A DNA stretch of 9,444 nt, from NCBI GenBank assembly GCA_964497955.1, contig CAZCFQ010000080.1, positions 1-9,444 of the forward strand, in the 5' to 3' direction. Under the pieces are notes generated by a model. The model did not search any database. It was not told where the DNA came from and saw only the letters and a list, made by a program, of their open reading frames with translations. The first letter of the stretch is position 1. Each line of letters opens with the position of its first letter. This document shows, in pieces, positions 1 through 5,963 of this stretch. Source of the DNA: PWPR01 sp964497955 (GTDB lineage: Bacteria; Bacillota; UBA994; PWPR01). Position numbers and translations under genes: made by a program.

Positions 1-1
1 A

Positions 2-1660
2 AAGATATATGATATTAATATCAAGCGCGAAGGCTCAATGTTTTATGACTATATAAAGGTGTTAAAAACGGGGAATCCCGTGAGGAAAGAGTTTCATTCT
101 ATAGCTTATGATGCTTTTTTGGATATAACAGTTACTAAAGTTAAGGATCATACTTTAGCAATTTCATTTAGTGATATTACAGAAAAAAAAGAGATGCAAG
201 ATAGACTTTACAAAAATTTAAAGCTATTAAAACAATCTCAAAAAGAGTTAAGTAAAAGTGAAGCAATGTTTAGAGCAATTTTAAGTAACACTACTGATGC
301 TGTGTTAATCTATGATAAAAATCTTAAACTTGTTTTCAGAAGTGACAATGTAGAAAAAATCTTAGGATGGACACAAGAATATTATGATAAAGCAGGTGAA
401 TTCACTTTATTGCATCCAGATGACAAAGATAGGGTTATTGGATATATGAAAAAGTTGATTGAAGAAGGTCTTGGAGCAAAAATTCAGTTTGAAGCTAGAC
501 TTCGCAAAAAATCTGGAGAATATATTTACACAAAGAACTCTATGGTTAATCTTATAGATGAACCTAATATTAATGGATTGTTAATTAATTATAGTGATAT
601 TTCGGAAATAAAAAAGAGAGAAGAAAGAATAAGGTATTTAAGTAACTATGATGCGCTCACAGGTATTTTTAATAGATCATATTTTGAAAGGAACTTTGAA
701 AGCATAGATAATGAAGATAATTTGCCACTTTCAGTTATTATGGGAGATTTAAATGGATTAAAGTTAATAAACGATATGTTTGGTCATTCTAAAGGTGATG
801 AAAATCTTATAAAGATGGCAGATATTATTAAATCATTTATCAAGGAGAAAGATATTCCAATAAGATATGGTGGAGATGAGTATTGTATCCTTTTACCTAA
901 TACTACAAAAGTAGAAGCAAATGATATAATAAGAAAGATCAAACAAGAATGTGAAAACATCAAGACCAATGATAGTCGTGAAATTTTTTATTTAAGCATT
1001 GCTTTAGGAGCTTCTACCAAAATCCATGTAGATAAAGATTTAACTGAGGTTATAAGAGAAGCAGAAGACTATATGTATAAAGACAAATTATTTGAAGGAC
1101 GTAGTGTTCATAGTGCAACTTCTTTAGTGTCATCTATAAAGACAGCTTTACATGAAAAAAGTGATGAAACAGAAGAACATTCTGCAAGATTAGCAAAATA
1201 TTCTGTGGAAGTTGGAAGAAGATTTAACTTGTTAGAGTATCAATTAAAAGAGCTATCTTTTGCTGCAGAACTCCATGATATTGGAAAAATTGGTGTAGAT
1301 GATCGTATTTTAGTTAAAAAAGGGAAATTAAATCATGAAGAGTGGGAAAAGGTTAAAGAACATCCAGCAATAGGGTATAGGATAGCTAAAGCTTCTCCAG
1401 AGCTAAGTAGTATAGCGGATTATATTTTATATCATCATGAAAGATGGGATGGATTAGGTTATCCATTTGGTCTTAAAGAACAAGAGATTCCATTATATTC
1501 AAGAATAATTGCAGTAATTGATGCTTATGATGTTATGACAAGTGGTAGACCATACAAGGAGCCAATGGCTAAAGATCAAGCTTTATTAGAGCTTGAAAAT
1601 AATAAAGGTAGTCAATTTGACCCAAAAGTAGTAGATGTTTTTATTAATGAAGTGGTATAG
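2..1660 (+). CDS. PAS-PAS-GGDEF-HD-GYP cyclic-di-GMP signalling protein, 5' partial
   Basis: The frame is open to the left edge, with 12 sense codons before the Met at 38, so the true start lies outside the window. Numbering from that Met, residues 1-52 are the end of a PAS domain finishing in the PAC-like SDITEKKE. Residues about 75-190 are a second PAS domain (FRAIL, HPDDKDRV, YSDISEIKKRE). A GGDEF domain spans about 200-350 (YDALTGIFNR, GDLNGLKLIND) with signature GGDEY at 278-282. An HD-GYP domain fills 365-540, with H413-D414 in the HD motif, HHERWDGLGYP at 466-476 and the terminal GSQFDP element. The family makes (GGDEF) or hydrolyses (HD-GYP) c-di-GMP. The HD-GYP motifs look intact, so phosphodiesterase activity is likely. 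The GGDEF half has Tyr for the last Phe and KEKD where an RxxD inhibitory site would lie, so cyclase activity is uncertain. No membrane segment is visible in this part. Confidence 0.95.
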   Translation, partial: KIYDINIKREGSMFYDYIKVLKTGNPVRKEFHSIAYDAFLDITVTKVKDHTLAISFSDITEKKEMQDRLYKNLKLLKQSQKELSKSEAMFRAILSNTTDAVLIYDKNLKLVFRSDNVEKILGWTQEYYDKAGEFTLLHPDDKDRVIGYMKKLIEEGLGAKIQFEARLRKKSGEYIYTKNSMVNLIDEPNINGLLINYSDISEIKKREERIRYLSNYDALTGIFNRSYFERNFESIDNEDNLPLSVIMGDLNGLKLINDMFGHSKGDENLIKMADIIKSFIKEKDIPIRYGGDEYCILLPNTTKVEANDIIRKIKQECENIKTNDSREIFYLSIALGASTKIHVDKDLTEVIREAEDYMYKDKLFEGRSVHSATSLVSSIKTALHEKSDETEEHSARLAKYSVEVGRRFNLLEYQLKELSFAAELHDIGKIGVDDRILVKKGKLNHEEWEKVKEHPAIGYRIAKASPELSSIADYILYHHERWDGLGYPFGLKEQEIPLYSRIIAVIDAYDVMTSGRPYKEPMAKDQALLELENNKGSQFDPKVVDVFINEVV

Positions 1661-1683
1661 GAAGAAAATAATTAACATTGACA

Positions 1684-1727
1684 CAAAGCTGCACTTATTT
1701 CTTTGATAATAAGTGCAGCTTTGTTAT
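1684..1727 (+). terminator. Intrinsic terminator after the GGDEF/HD-GYP gene
   Basis: A perfect 16-bp stem joins 1684-1699 and 1708-1723 (CAAAGCTGCACTTATT and its complement) around an 8-nt loop. It is followed by TTATTTAATTA. It lies 23 bp after the stop codon. The T tract is interrupted, but the stem is long and perfect. Confidence 0.85.
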
Positions 1728-1772
1728 TTAATTAATAGATGTCTATACCAGTACAGTTTGAAAAAATAGTAA

Positions 1773-1801
1773 TTGAGTCGCAATTTGGTTGATTGTATAA
1801 T
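1773..1801 (+). promoter_or_regulatory. Sigma-A-type promoter of the aminotransferase gene
   Basis: A -35 TTGAGT (1773-1778) is separated by exactly 17 bp from a perfect -10 TATAAT (1796-1801). Transcription would start near 1808, leaving a leader of about 25 nt that holds the GGAGG at 1821-1825. The promoter sits just past the preceding terminator, which makes this a separate transcription unit. Confidence 0.7.
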
Positions 1802-1832
1802 ATTAATAATAAAAAAATCTGGAGGTATTTAA

Positions 1833-2999
1833 ATGAGTAAACATGAAAGTATTTTAATTAGTCATCCATATAAAAGTGTGAATATAGTAAAAGCTATTGA
1901 TACTACTTTGTATACTAATGAAGGTCAAAAGATTATTGACTTTGAAGCAGGTATCTGGTGCAGTGCTTTAGGACATAGTAATAAGGAGATAAATAAGATT
2001 GTAAAGGATCAGGTTGACCAACTAATTCATTTAAATACTAGATATGTATCTACTCAAACTGAAGAGTTAGCTGAAAAACTATTAAAGCTGACTGATTTGA
2101 ACGATGGGAAAGCCATCTTTTTAAGTTCAGGAAGTGAAGCTGTAGAATTAGCTATAACTTTAATAAATCTAATATCCAAAGATAAAAAATTACTAACATT
2201 TAAGCAATCATATCTATCTGCTTATAACCATAGATCAAAGTTTTGGGAAAAGATTGATTTTGAGAGATGTTTAGAATGTGACCGAATGGATTGCTCAAGT
2301 AATTGCTTAGCTATAAAAAATCTAGATTTTTCTAAAATAGCAGGTTTTATATTAGAACCAGGTAGTTCATCTGGTAGATTTATTTTTCCTCCTAAAAAAA
2401 TAGTAGAATATATATACAAAAAAATAAGAGAGAACGAGGGTATCTTTATGATCAATGAAGTGACAACTGGTTTAGGGAAAACGGGTAAGTTATTTGGTTA
2501 TCAGCACTATAATATTAAACCTGATATTATTGCAATGGGTAAAGCTTTAGGAAATGGCTACCCAATAAGTGGTGTTGTTATGAGTAAAAATATTGCTAGT
2601 TTAGTAGAAGGTAAAAAATTTACATATGCACAATCACATCAAAATAATCCACTTGGATGCGCTATTGCTAACAAAGTAATTGATATATTTATTAGTGATG
2701 ATATGGTGTTTGCTTCAATAGTAAAAGGTGAATTTTTATTAAAGAGTTTAGAAAAAATTAACAGTCCATTAGTAAAAGATATTAGAGGCAGAGGATTAAT
2801 GTGTGCAATTAAGTTAAATTATGATGGATTAACAGAAATAATTTTTGATAGAATGTTTGATAAAGGATTTGCAATTGGAACAACCCCAAAAGCAAATGTG
2901 TTAAGATTTTCTCCTGCAGCAACTATTAGTAATAAAAATATTACTAAAATGACAATTGAATTAGAAAGAACTCTAGATGAGTTATTACAAGAATTATAG
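1833..2999 (+). CDS. Class III PLP-dependent aminotransferase (ornithine/acetylornithine type fold), divergent subgroup
   Basis: The 388-residue protein has the class III aminotransferase landmarks in order. SSGSEAVELA binds cofactor phosphate, Y127 lies in SYLSAY (the usual place of SYHG), then come EPGSSSG, NEVTTGLGKTGKLFGYQHY and PDIIAMGKALGNGYP. The predicted Schiff-base lysine is K237, and SHQNNPLGCA follows. It should transfer an amino group between an amine or amino acid and a 2-oxo acid in the cytoplasm, but the substrate cannot be read from the sequence. Two oddities stand out. The Asp that normally pairs with the PLP ring nitrogen (DEV/DEX) is Asn208. There is also a four-cysteine insert, C146-x2-C149-x4-C154-x3-C158. 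It is shorter than the usual 400-450 residues. The ATG start has GGAGG 7 nt upstream. The next gene encodes a creatininase-family protein, which suggests a shared pathway. Confidence 0.93.
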   Translation: MSKHESILISHPYKSVNIVKAIDTTLYTNEGQKIIDFEAGIWCSALGHSNKEINKIVKDQVDQLIHLNTRYVSTQTEELAEKLLKLTDLNDGKAIFLSSGSEAVELAITLINLISKDKKLLTFKQSYLSAYNHRSKFWEKIDFERCLECDRMDCSSNCLAIKNLDFSKIAGFILEPGSSSGRFIFPPKKIVEYIYKKIRENEGIFMINEVTTGLGKTGKLFGYQHYNIKPDIIAMGKALGNGYPISGVVMSKNIASLVEGKKFTYAQSHQNNPLGCAIANKVIDIFISDDMVFASIVKGEFLLKSLEKINSPLVKDIRGRGLMCAIKLNYDGLTEIIFDRMFDKGFAIGTTPKANVLRFSPAATISNKNITKMTIELERTLDELLQEL

Positions 3000-3012
3000 A
3001 TTTACCTATTCT

Positions 3013-3041
3013 TTGACACACAATCTCAAGTCTAATATACT
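3013..3041 (+). promoter_or_regulatory. Strong sigma-A-type promoter of the creatininase-family gene
   Basis: A perfect -35 TTGACA (3013-3018) and a -10 TATACT (3036-3041) are separated by 17 bp inside the 72-bp gap after the aminotransferase. Start near 3048 would give a leader of about 24 nt holding GGAGG at 3061-3065. No terminator is visible between the two genes, so this gene can be read both from its own promoter and from the upstream one. Confidence 0.72.
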
Positions 3042-3071
3042 AAGTCCAATAGATTCTTTAGGAGGGGTAAC

Positions 3072-3809
3072 ATGAAAGGTGTTATATTATCAGAGCTAAG
3101 TTATATTCAAGCAATAGAAGCTTATAAAAAGTACTCTATAGTTATGCTACCTATAGGCGGAGGTATAAAAGAACATGGTCCCCATATGCCATGTGGAACT
3201 GACATGATGATTGTAAATGAGATCGCTAGAAGGGTAGTAGAAAAAAGTCCAGTGATCTTATTACCAAACTTACCGTATGCACATTTTCCTGCATTTGTAG
3301 ATTGGCCTGCTAGTGTTAATATTAAAGCAGTCCATTTTATTAATTTTGTTAAAGATATAATAGAATCATTTATTAAAGATGGAGTTGAAAAGTTTATTAT
3401 TCTTGATGGAGGGATATCCACTCACGCGCCCTTGCAAATTGTAGCTTCAGAGCTTCATAATGAGTTTAATGTTAGTATTGCAATAACAAAAATTGAAGGA
3501 TTAGGCAAAGAGGTTTCTCAAAAAGTGTGTGAGCAAAAATCAGGCGGACATGCAGACGAAGCTGAAACATCGACTATGCTAGCTATTAAAAATAATTTAG
3601 TAAATATGGATAAAGCAGTTGAAGAGTATAGAGAAGTAATACCTGGGGTATATAGTAAAGCAGGAATTCAGAAGTTTACTATTAGAAGTAAACTAAATAC
3701 AAAAAATGGGACTCATGGTAATTCTAAATTAGCAACAGAAGAAAAAGGACTGAAAATATTAGATGCAAAAGTTGATGATATAGTCAACTTTATTAATAAT
3801 TTCAAGTAA
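3072..3809 (+). CDS. Creatininase-family metal-dependent amidohydrolase, variant metal site
   Basis: The 245-residue length and layout match the creatinine amidohydrolase family (creatininase, MftE, formamide hydrolases), whose members act on cyclic or linear amides with two metal ions. Visible landmarks are LPIGGGIKEHGPHMPCGTD (residues 26-44), the central ILDGGIST and GGHADEAETS (H160, E163, E165). H35 and D44 of the first motif are kept. However, the usual EQHGPH glutamate is Lys33, with Glu34 shifted by one. The usual GHGGN histidine falls on Asp112, with H118 nearby. A metal site may survive with swapped ligands, or the chemistry may differ. KEHGPH-type variants occur in this family as far as I recall. 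No signal peptide is seen, so it is probably cytoplasmic. It follows the aminotransferase by 72 bp on the same strand. ATG 3072 has AGGAGGGG 6 nt upstream. The substrate is unknown. Confidence 0.9.
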   Translation: MKGVILSELSYIQAIEAYKKYSIVMLPIGGGIKEHGPHMPCGTDMMIVNEIARRVVEKSPVILLPNLPYAHFPAFVDWPASVNIKAVHFINFVKDIIESFIKDGVEKFIILDGGISTHAPLQIVASELHNEFNVSIAITKIEGLGKEVSQKVCEQKSGGHADEAETSTMLAIKNNLVNMDKAVEEYREVIPGVYSKAGIQKFTIRSKLNTKNGTHGNSKLATEEKGLKILDAKVDDIVNFINNFK

Positions 3810-3856
3810 AATAGAAAGTTAGGTATAAAAATTCAATAATAAGAAATGTTAAGCTA

Positions 3857-3895
3857 GAGCTATTATCTTCTTTTAGAGGTAATAGCTCGTTTTTA
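3857..3895 (+). terminator. Intrinsic terminator after the creatininase-family gene
   Basis: GAGCTATTA (3857-3865) pairs perfectly with TAATAGCTC (3880-3888). The stem extends inward by C-G, T-A and two T-G pairs to a small loop, and is followed by GTTTTTAAAT. It has a T tract only on the plus strand, so it serves the creatininase transcript and not the convergent minus-strand gene. Confidence 0.82.
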
Positions 3896-3918
3896 AATAT
3901 TTGTGTTTTTTATGAAAC

Positions 3919-3938
3919 TAATAGCTTTATTAATTATT
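3919..3938 (+). repeat. Direct repeat copy 1 (3' side of HEAT-repeat gene)
   Basis: TAATAGCTTTATTAATTATT matches 19 of 20 bases of 4293-4312 in the same orientation. The similarity reaches further left (TATGA in both copies) with one gap. This copy covers the stop codon and last codons of the minus-strand HEAT-repeat gene. In AT-rich DNA a chance match is possible. Confidence 0.5.
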
Positions 3939-4217
3939 GCTTATTTTTGTAATTAGTTTCTTAGCGTGTCTTCTCACCCAAAAGTTTTGATCCTCAACTA
4001 AAGGTTCAATAAATTGTATAGCATCCTCTTTATGTAGCTCTAAGAGAATATCCATTGCACTTATCCTTACTTTATAATTCTCATCTTCTAGCGCTTGAAT
4101 AAAAAATATTTCACATTCTTTCCCAAAACTTTCATAAATAACTTGTAGTATTCTAGGCTTATCTTCTACATCAGAACGTGCCAACATTTTTGTAGCAACC
4201 ACAATTTTATTCTCCAT
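3930..4217 (-). CDS. Small HEAT-repeat protein
   Basis: A 95-residue protein on the opposite strand to all its neighbours. It contains two clear HEAT-like helical repeats. Residues about 35-62 read CEIFFIQALEDENYKVR followed by ISAMDILLEL. Residues about 66-92 read AIQFIEPLVEDQNFWVRRHAKKLI. Each has the D-x2-VR turn typical of HEAT/PBS-lyase-like repeats. A weaker helix pair may occupy 8-31. Such proteins act as protein-binding scaffolds, and no catalytic residue is visible. The start is ATG 4217, because AGGTG at 4228-4224 lies 6 nt upstream. A GTG at 4226 would overlap that site. The gene converges on the creatininase gene and diverges from the membrane-protein gene. No T-rich terminator follows it on its own strand. 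It is flanked by a near-perfect direct repeat. The partner is unknown. Confidence 0.78.
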   Translation of the reverse strand: MENKIVVATKMLARSDVEDKPRILQVIYESFGKECEIFFIQALEDENYKVRISAMDILLELHKEDAIQFIEPLVEDQNFWVRRHAKKLITKISNN

Positions 4218-4223
4218 TATTAA

Positions 4224-4228
4224 CACCT
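4224..4228 (-). promoter_or_regulatory. Ribosome binding site deciding the HEAT-gene start
   Basis: On the minus strand AGGTG is followed by TTAATA and ATG at 4217, a 6-nt spacing. This favours ATG 4217 over the in-frame GTG at 4226, which lies within the same sequence. Confidence 0.6.
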
Positions 4229-4292
4229 ACCCATTTACTTAATTCTATATAACAAGCTTTTTTCCTTCTTAAAAAGATTGTTTATTATGATT

Positions 4293-4312
4293 TAATAGCT
4301 TGATTAATTATT
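4293..4312 (+). repeat. Direct repeat copy 2 (upstream side of HEAT-repeat gene)
   Basis: TAATAGCTTGATTAATTATT differs from 3919-3938 by one base. The two copies lie 374 bp apart and bracket the only minus-strand gene. Either an old duplication or insertion scar, or chance in AT-rich DNA, would explain it. Confidence 0.5.
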
Positions 4313-4366
4313 TTCCAGGAAATATCCAGAATAAATTTTAGAAGTACAATAAGTGTCTATTCTAAT

Positions 4367-4375
4367 TGATATATT
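4367..4375 (+). promoter_or_regulatory. Possible extended -10 promoter of the membrane protein/lipoprotein operon
   Basis: TGATATATT (4367-4375) fits an extended -10 element, TGn plus TATATT. No convincing -35 hexamer lies 17 bp upstream. It is the best candidate I see in the 4227-4452 gap and would give a leader of about 70 nt containing the inverted repeat at 4389-4431. Confidence 0.3.
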
Positions 4376-4388
4376 AAAGATAGATAGG

Positions 4389-4431
4389 GATGTGATGTTT
4401 GTTGCATTATCATTATTTTTTAGATCACATC
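4389..4431 (+). repeat. Inverted repeat in the leader of the membrane-protein gene
   Basis: GATGTGAT (4389-4396) and ATCACATC (4424-4431) are perfect 8-bp inverted arms separated by 27 bp, ending 9 bp before the AAGGAGA ribosome binding site. There is no T tract after the second arm (AAAAAATGA follows), so it is not a terminator. It could be a split operator or a leader hairpin. Confidence 0.4.
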
Positions 4432-4452
4432 AAAAAATGAAAGGAGAATATT

Positions 4453-4833
4453 ATGTTTAATAAGAGAAGTAAAGTAATGTTTACATCAGCAATTTTAGGA
4501 TCATTATACTTAATTTATATTGTCTATTATTTCTTTAATGAAGTAGGAACAACGCAAGGAGCTGAGCAGATGGGAGCAGCTTTAGCAACTACTGTAGTTT
4601 TGCCACATATCGTTCTTTTAGCATTAGCGGTGATAATGAATTGGGTAGGATTCTTTATGAATGTTAAGTGGGGTGCTATTTCAGCAGGTGTTTTATATTC
4701 AGTTTCAGGAGTAATATTTTTGCTATATATAATATTTGTTATTCCAATGATTATTTTGAGTTTTGTAGGTGTAAGTAAAATTGGAAAAATTAAAAATAAG
4801 TTAGAAAATCAAGAATCATTAAAAGAAGCTTAA
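4453..4833 (+). CDS. Small integral membrane protein of unknown function, about four helices
   Basis: The 126-residue protein is mostly hydrophobic. Likely membrane segments are residues 9-28 (MFTSAILGSLYLIYIVYYFF), about 44-70 (containing VVLPHIVLLALAVIMNWVGF), about 74-92 and about 93-108. The ends are charged: MFNKRSK at the N-terminus, and KIGKIKNKLENQESLKEA at the C-terminus. I know of similar small membrane proteins in Firmicutes but no assigned function. ATG 4453 has AAGGAGA 5 nt upstream. It ends 24 bp before the DUF4352-type lipoprotein start, so the two are probably co-transcribed and may work together at the membrane. There are no catalytic motifs. Confidence 0.85.
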   Translation: MFNKRSKVMFTSAILGSLYLIYIVYYFFNEVGTTQGAEQMGAALATTVVLPHIVLLALAVIMNWVGFFMNVKWGAISAGVLYSVSGVIFLLYIIFVIPMIILSFVGVSKIGKIKNKLENQESLKEA

Positions 4834-4847
4834 TGAGCAGTAAGAAT

Positions 4848-4852
4848 GGAGG
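4848..4852 (+). promoter_or_regulatory. Ribosome binding site deciding the lipoprotein start
   Basis: GGAGG lies 5 nt before ATG 4858. The upstream in-frame ATG at 4846 overlaps this site and has none of its own. Starting at 4858 also gives a compact lipoprotein signal peptide beginning MKNAFK. Confidence 0.75.
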
Positions 4853-4857
4853 ATATT

Positions 4858-5832
4858 ATGAAAAATGCATTCAAAGCTATTGCAATTATATTAGCGTTTG
4901 TCATTTTATTAAGCTTAGCTGGTTGTAGTGAAGATGTAGAAAGTGCTAAGTTTAATCCTGAAGATAATAAAAAAGATAAGTCATTAGAAAGTTCTGCTAA
5001 TGAAGAAAATGAGCGAGATATTTTCTATATTAATGAGTATGTTCAAATAGGAGATATTGTAATATGTGTTTTAGGGGTTGAAGATAAAACAGAAGAAAGC
5101 ACATTTGAACCCGATCAAGGCTATAAGTATGTAGAAGCTGACATTTCAATATATAATACAAGTGATGAGTTTCACTCCATCTCTTCTTGGATGGGTTTTG
5201 AACTACAAGATTCTGAACTTTATACTTATTCTGCAAGTATAATGGCTGATAATAAGTTTAGTTTAGATGGTAGTATTCCTCCCGGGATGAAAATGAGTGG
5301 TACTGTGAGTTTTGAATTACCAGAAGGTTCTATACCTCAAAATCTAATTTTTGACTATGACTGGTTAGGCGGAGGTCAAGCAATTATAAATCTAGATGAA
5401 GAGAATGTACTTGAATATAAAAAATTTGATAATCCACAAGTACCTATTAAACCGGCAGTAGTTGGAGATACTTTAGAGTTTAGTAATGTAAATATTACAA
5501 TAAATAGTATGCGAGAAGATAAAAATGGCGGATTGTTTGAGCCAGATGAAGGCATGATGTATGCATTAATTGATCTTACAATAGAGAATAAGTCATCAGA
5601 AAGCATTTCATCTAGTAGTTTAATGCAAATTAATATGTTTGATGGCCAAGGACATTATTACTCAACTTCTTTGTTTGCTGAAACTAAAGGTAGTATTGAA
5701 GGAGAGATTTCACCAGGGCAAAAGAAACGCGGTGAGGTCGGTTTTGAGGTTTTAGAGAAGGCTGAAAGCTTATATATGTTACTTGATTATGATTGGTTAG
5801 AAAGTGACCCAAAACTAGTACAAATTAAGTAG
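4858..5832 (+). CDS. Lipoprotein with two tandem DUF4352-like domains
   Basis: The 324-residue protein starts with a lipoprotein signal: MKNAFK, a hydrophobic core, then the lipobox LAGC. C23 is the lipidated cysteine, so the mature protein is anchored on the outer face of the cytoplasmic membrane. An acidic, lysine-rich linker follows to about residue 45. Two copies of the same domain then follow. FEPDQG at 83-88 recurs as FEPDEG at 227-232, and DYDWL at 166-170 recurs at 310-314, both exactly 144 residues apart. The GSIPPG and GEISPG turns also match. The pattern fits DUF4352 immunoglobulin-like domains common in Firmicute lipoproteins, whose ligand is generally unknown. It follows the small membrane protein by 24 bp and is probably translated from the same message. 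No clear terminator is seen after the TAG at 5830. Confidence 0.88.
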   Translation: MKNAFKAIAIILAFVILLSLAGCSEDVESAKFNPEDNKKDKSLESSANEENERDIFYINEYVQIGDIVICVLGVEDKTEESTFEPDQGYKYVEADISIYNTSDEFHSISSWMGFELQDSELYTYSASIMADNKFSLDGSIPPGMKMSGTVSFELPEGSIPQNLIFDYDWLGGGQAIINLDEENVLEYKKFDNPQVPIKPAVVGDTLEFSNVNITINSMREDKNGGLFEPDEGMMYALIDLTIENKSSESISSSSLMQINMFDGQGHYYSTSLFAETKGSIEGEISPGQKKRGEVGFEVLEKAESLYMLLDYDWLESDPKLVQIK

Positions 5833-5902
5833 ATACAACATACATATTCAAATGAATAAGCAAGAGTAAATGCACCTGCAATTAATGGATATTTTATTTA
5901 GT
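5833..5902. other. Intergenic spacer with a short palindrome
   Basis: The gap after the lipoprotein holds TATTCA/TGAATA arms at 5845-5850 and 5853-5858 and the near-palindrome TGCACCTGCA. Neither is followed by a T tract, so I see no terminator. Read-through into the next gene is possible. Confidence 0.4.
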
Positions 5903-5931
5903 GTGATAAAGTTTAGCATAAATGGTACAAT
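5903..5931 (+). promoter_or_regulatory. Promoter of the reductive-dehalogenase-like gene
   Basis: GTGATA (5903-5908, 4 of 6 to TTGACA) is 17 bp before TACAAT (5926-5931), and the -10 is extended by TGG (5923-5925). Transcription would start near 5938. The in-frame ATG at 5922 lies upstream of that point, so it would not be in the message. This supports ATG 5964 as the start. Confidence 0.5.
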
Positions 5932-5950
5932 ATTATAAAGCATTCTTATG

Positions 5951-5955
5951 GGAGG
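5951..5955 (+). promoter_or_regulatory. Ribosome binding site deciding the reductive-dehalogenase-like start
   Basis: GGAGG, in context GGGAGGAG, is 8 nt before ATG 5964. The longer in-frame start at 5922 has no such site and would lie in the promoter. Confidence 0.75.
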
Positions 5956-5963
5956 AGTTCTTT

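Noticed and set aside
3122..3421. 99-codon open frame on the minus strand inside the creatininase-family gene, and similar antisense frames in other genes
   Set aside because: They lie wholly inside well-supported genes, lack ribosome binding sites and resemble no family; they are composition shadows.
3914..3960. 9-bp inverted repeat GAAACTAAT/ATTAGTTTC overlapping the end of the HEAT-repeat gene, considered as its terminator
   Set aside because: The loop is 29 nt and no T tract follows the second arm on either strand.
4437..4460. Seven-residue mini-ORF (MKGEYYV) overlapping the membrane-protein start
   Set aside because: It has no ribosome binding site and contains the one used by the next gene; probably chance.
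4846..4857. Earlier start codon (ATG 4846) for the lipoprotein
   Set aside because: It overlaps the GGAGG that serves ATG 4858 and has no ribosome binding site of its own.
5852..5869. Five-codon ORF after the lipoprotein gene
   Set aside because: No ribosome binding site; too short to support.
5922..5963. Earlier start codon (ATG 5922) for the reductive-dehalogenase-like protein
   Set aside because: It lies in the predicted -10 region, has no ribosome binding site, and adds residues with no family resemblance.
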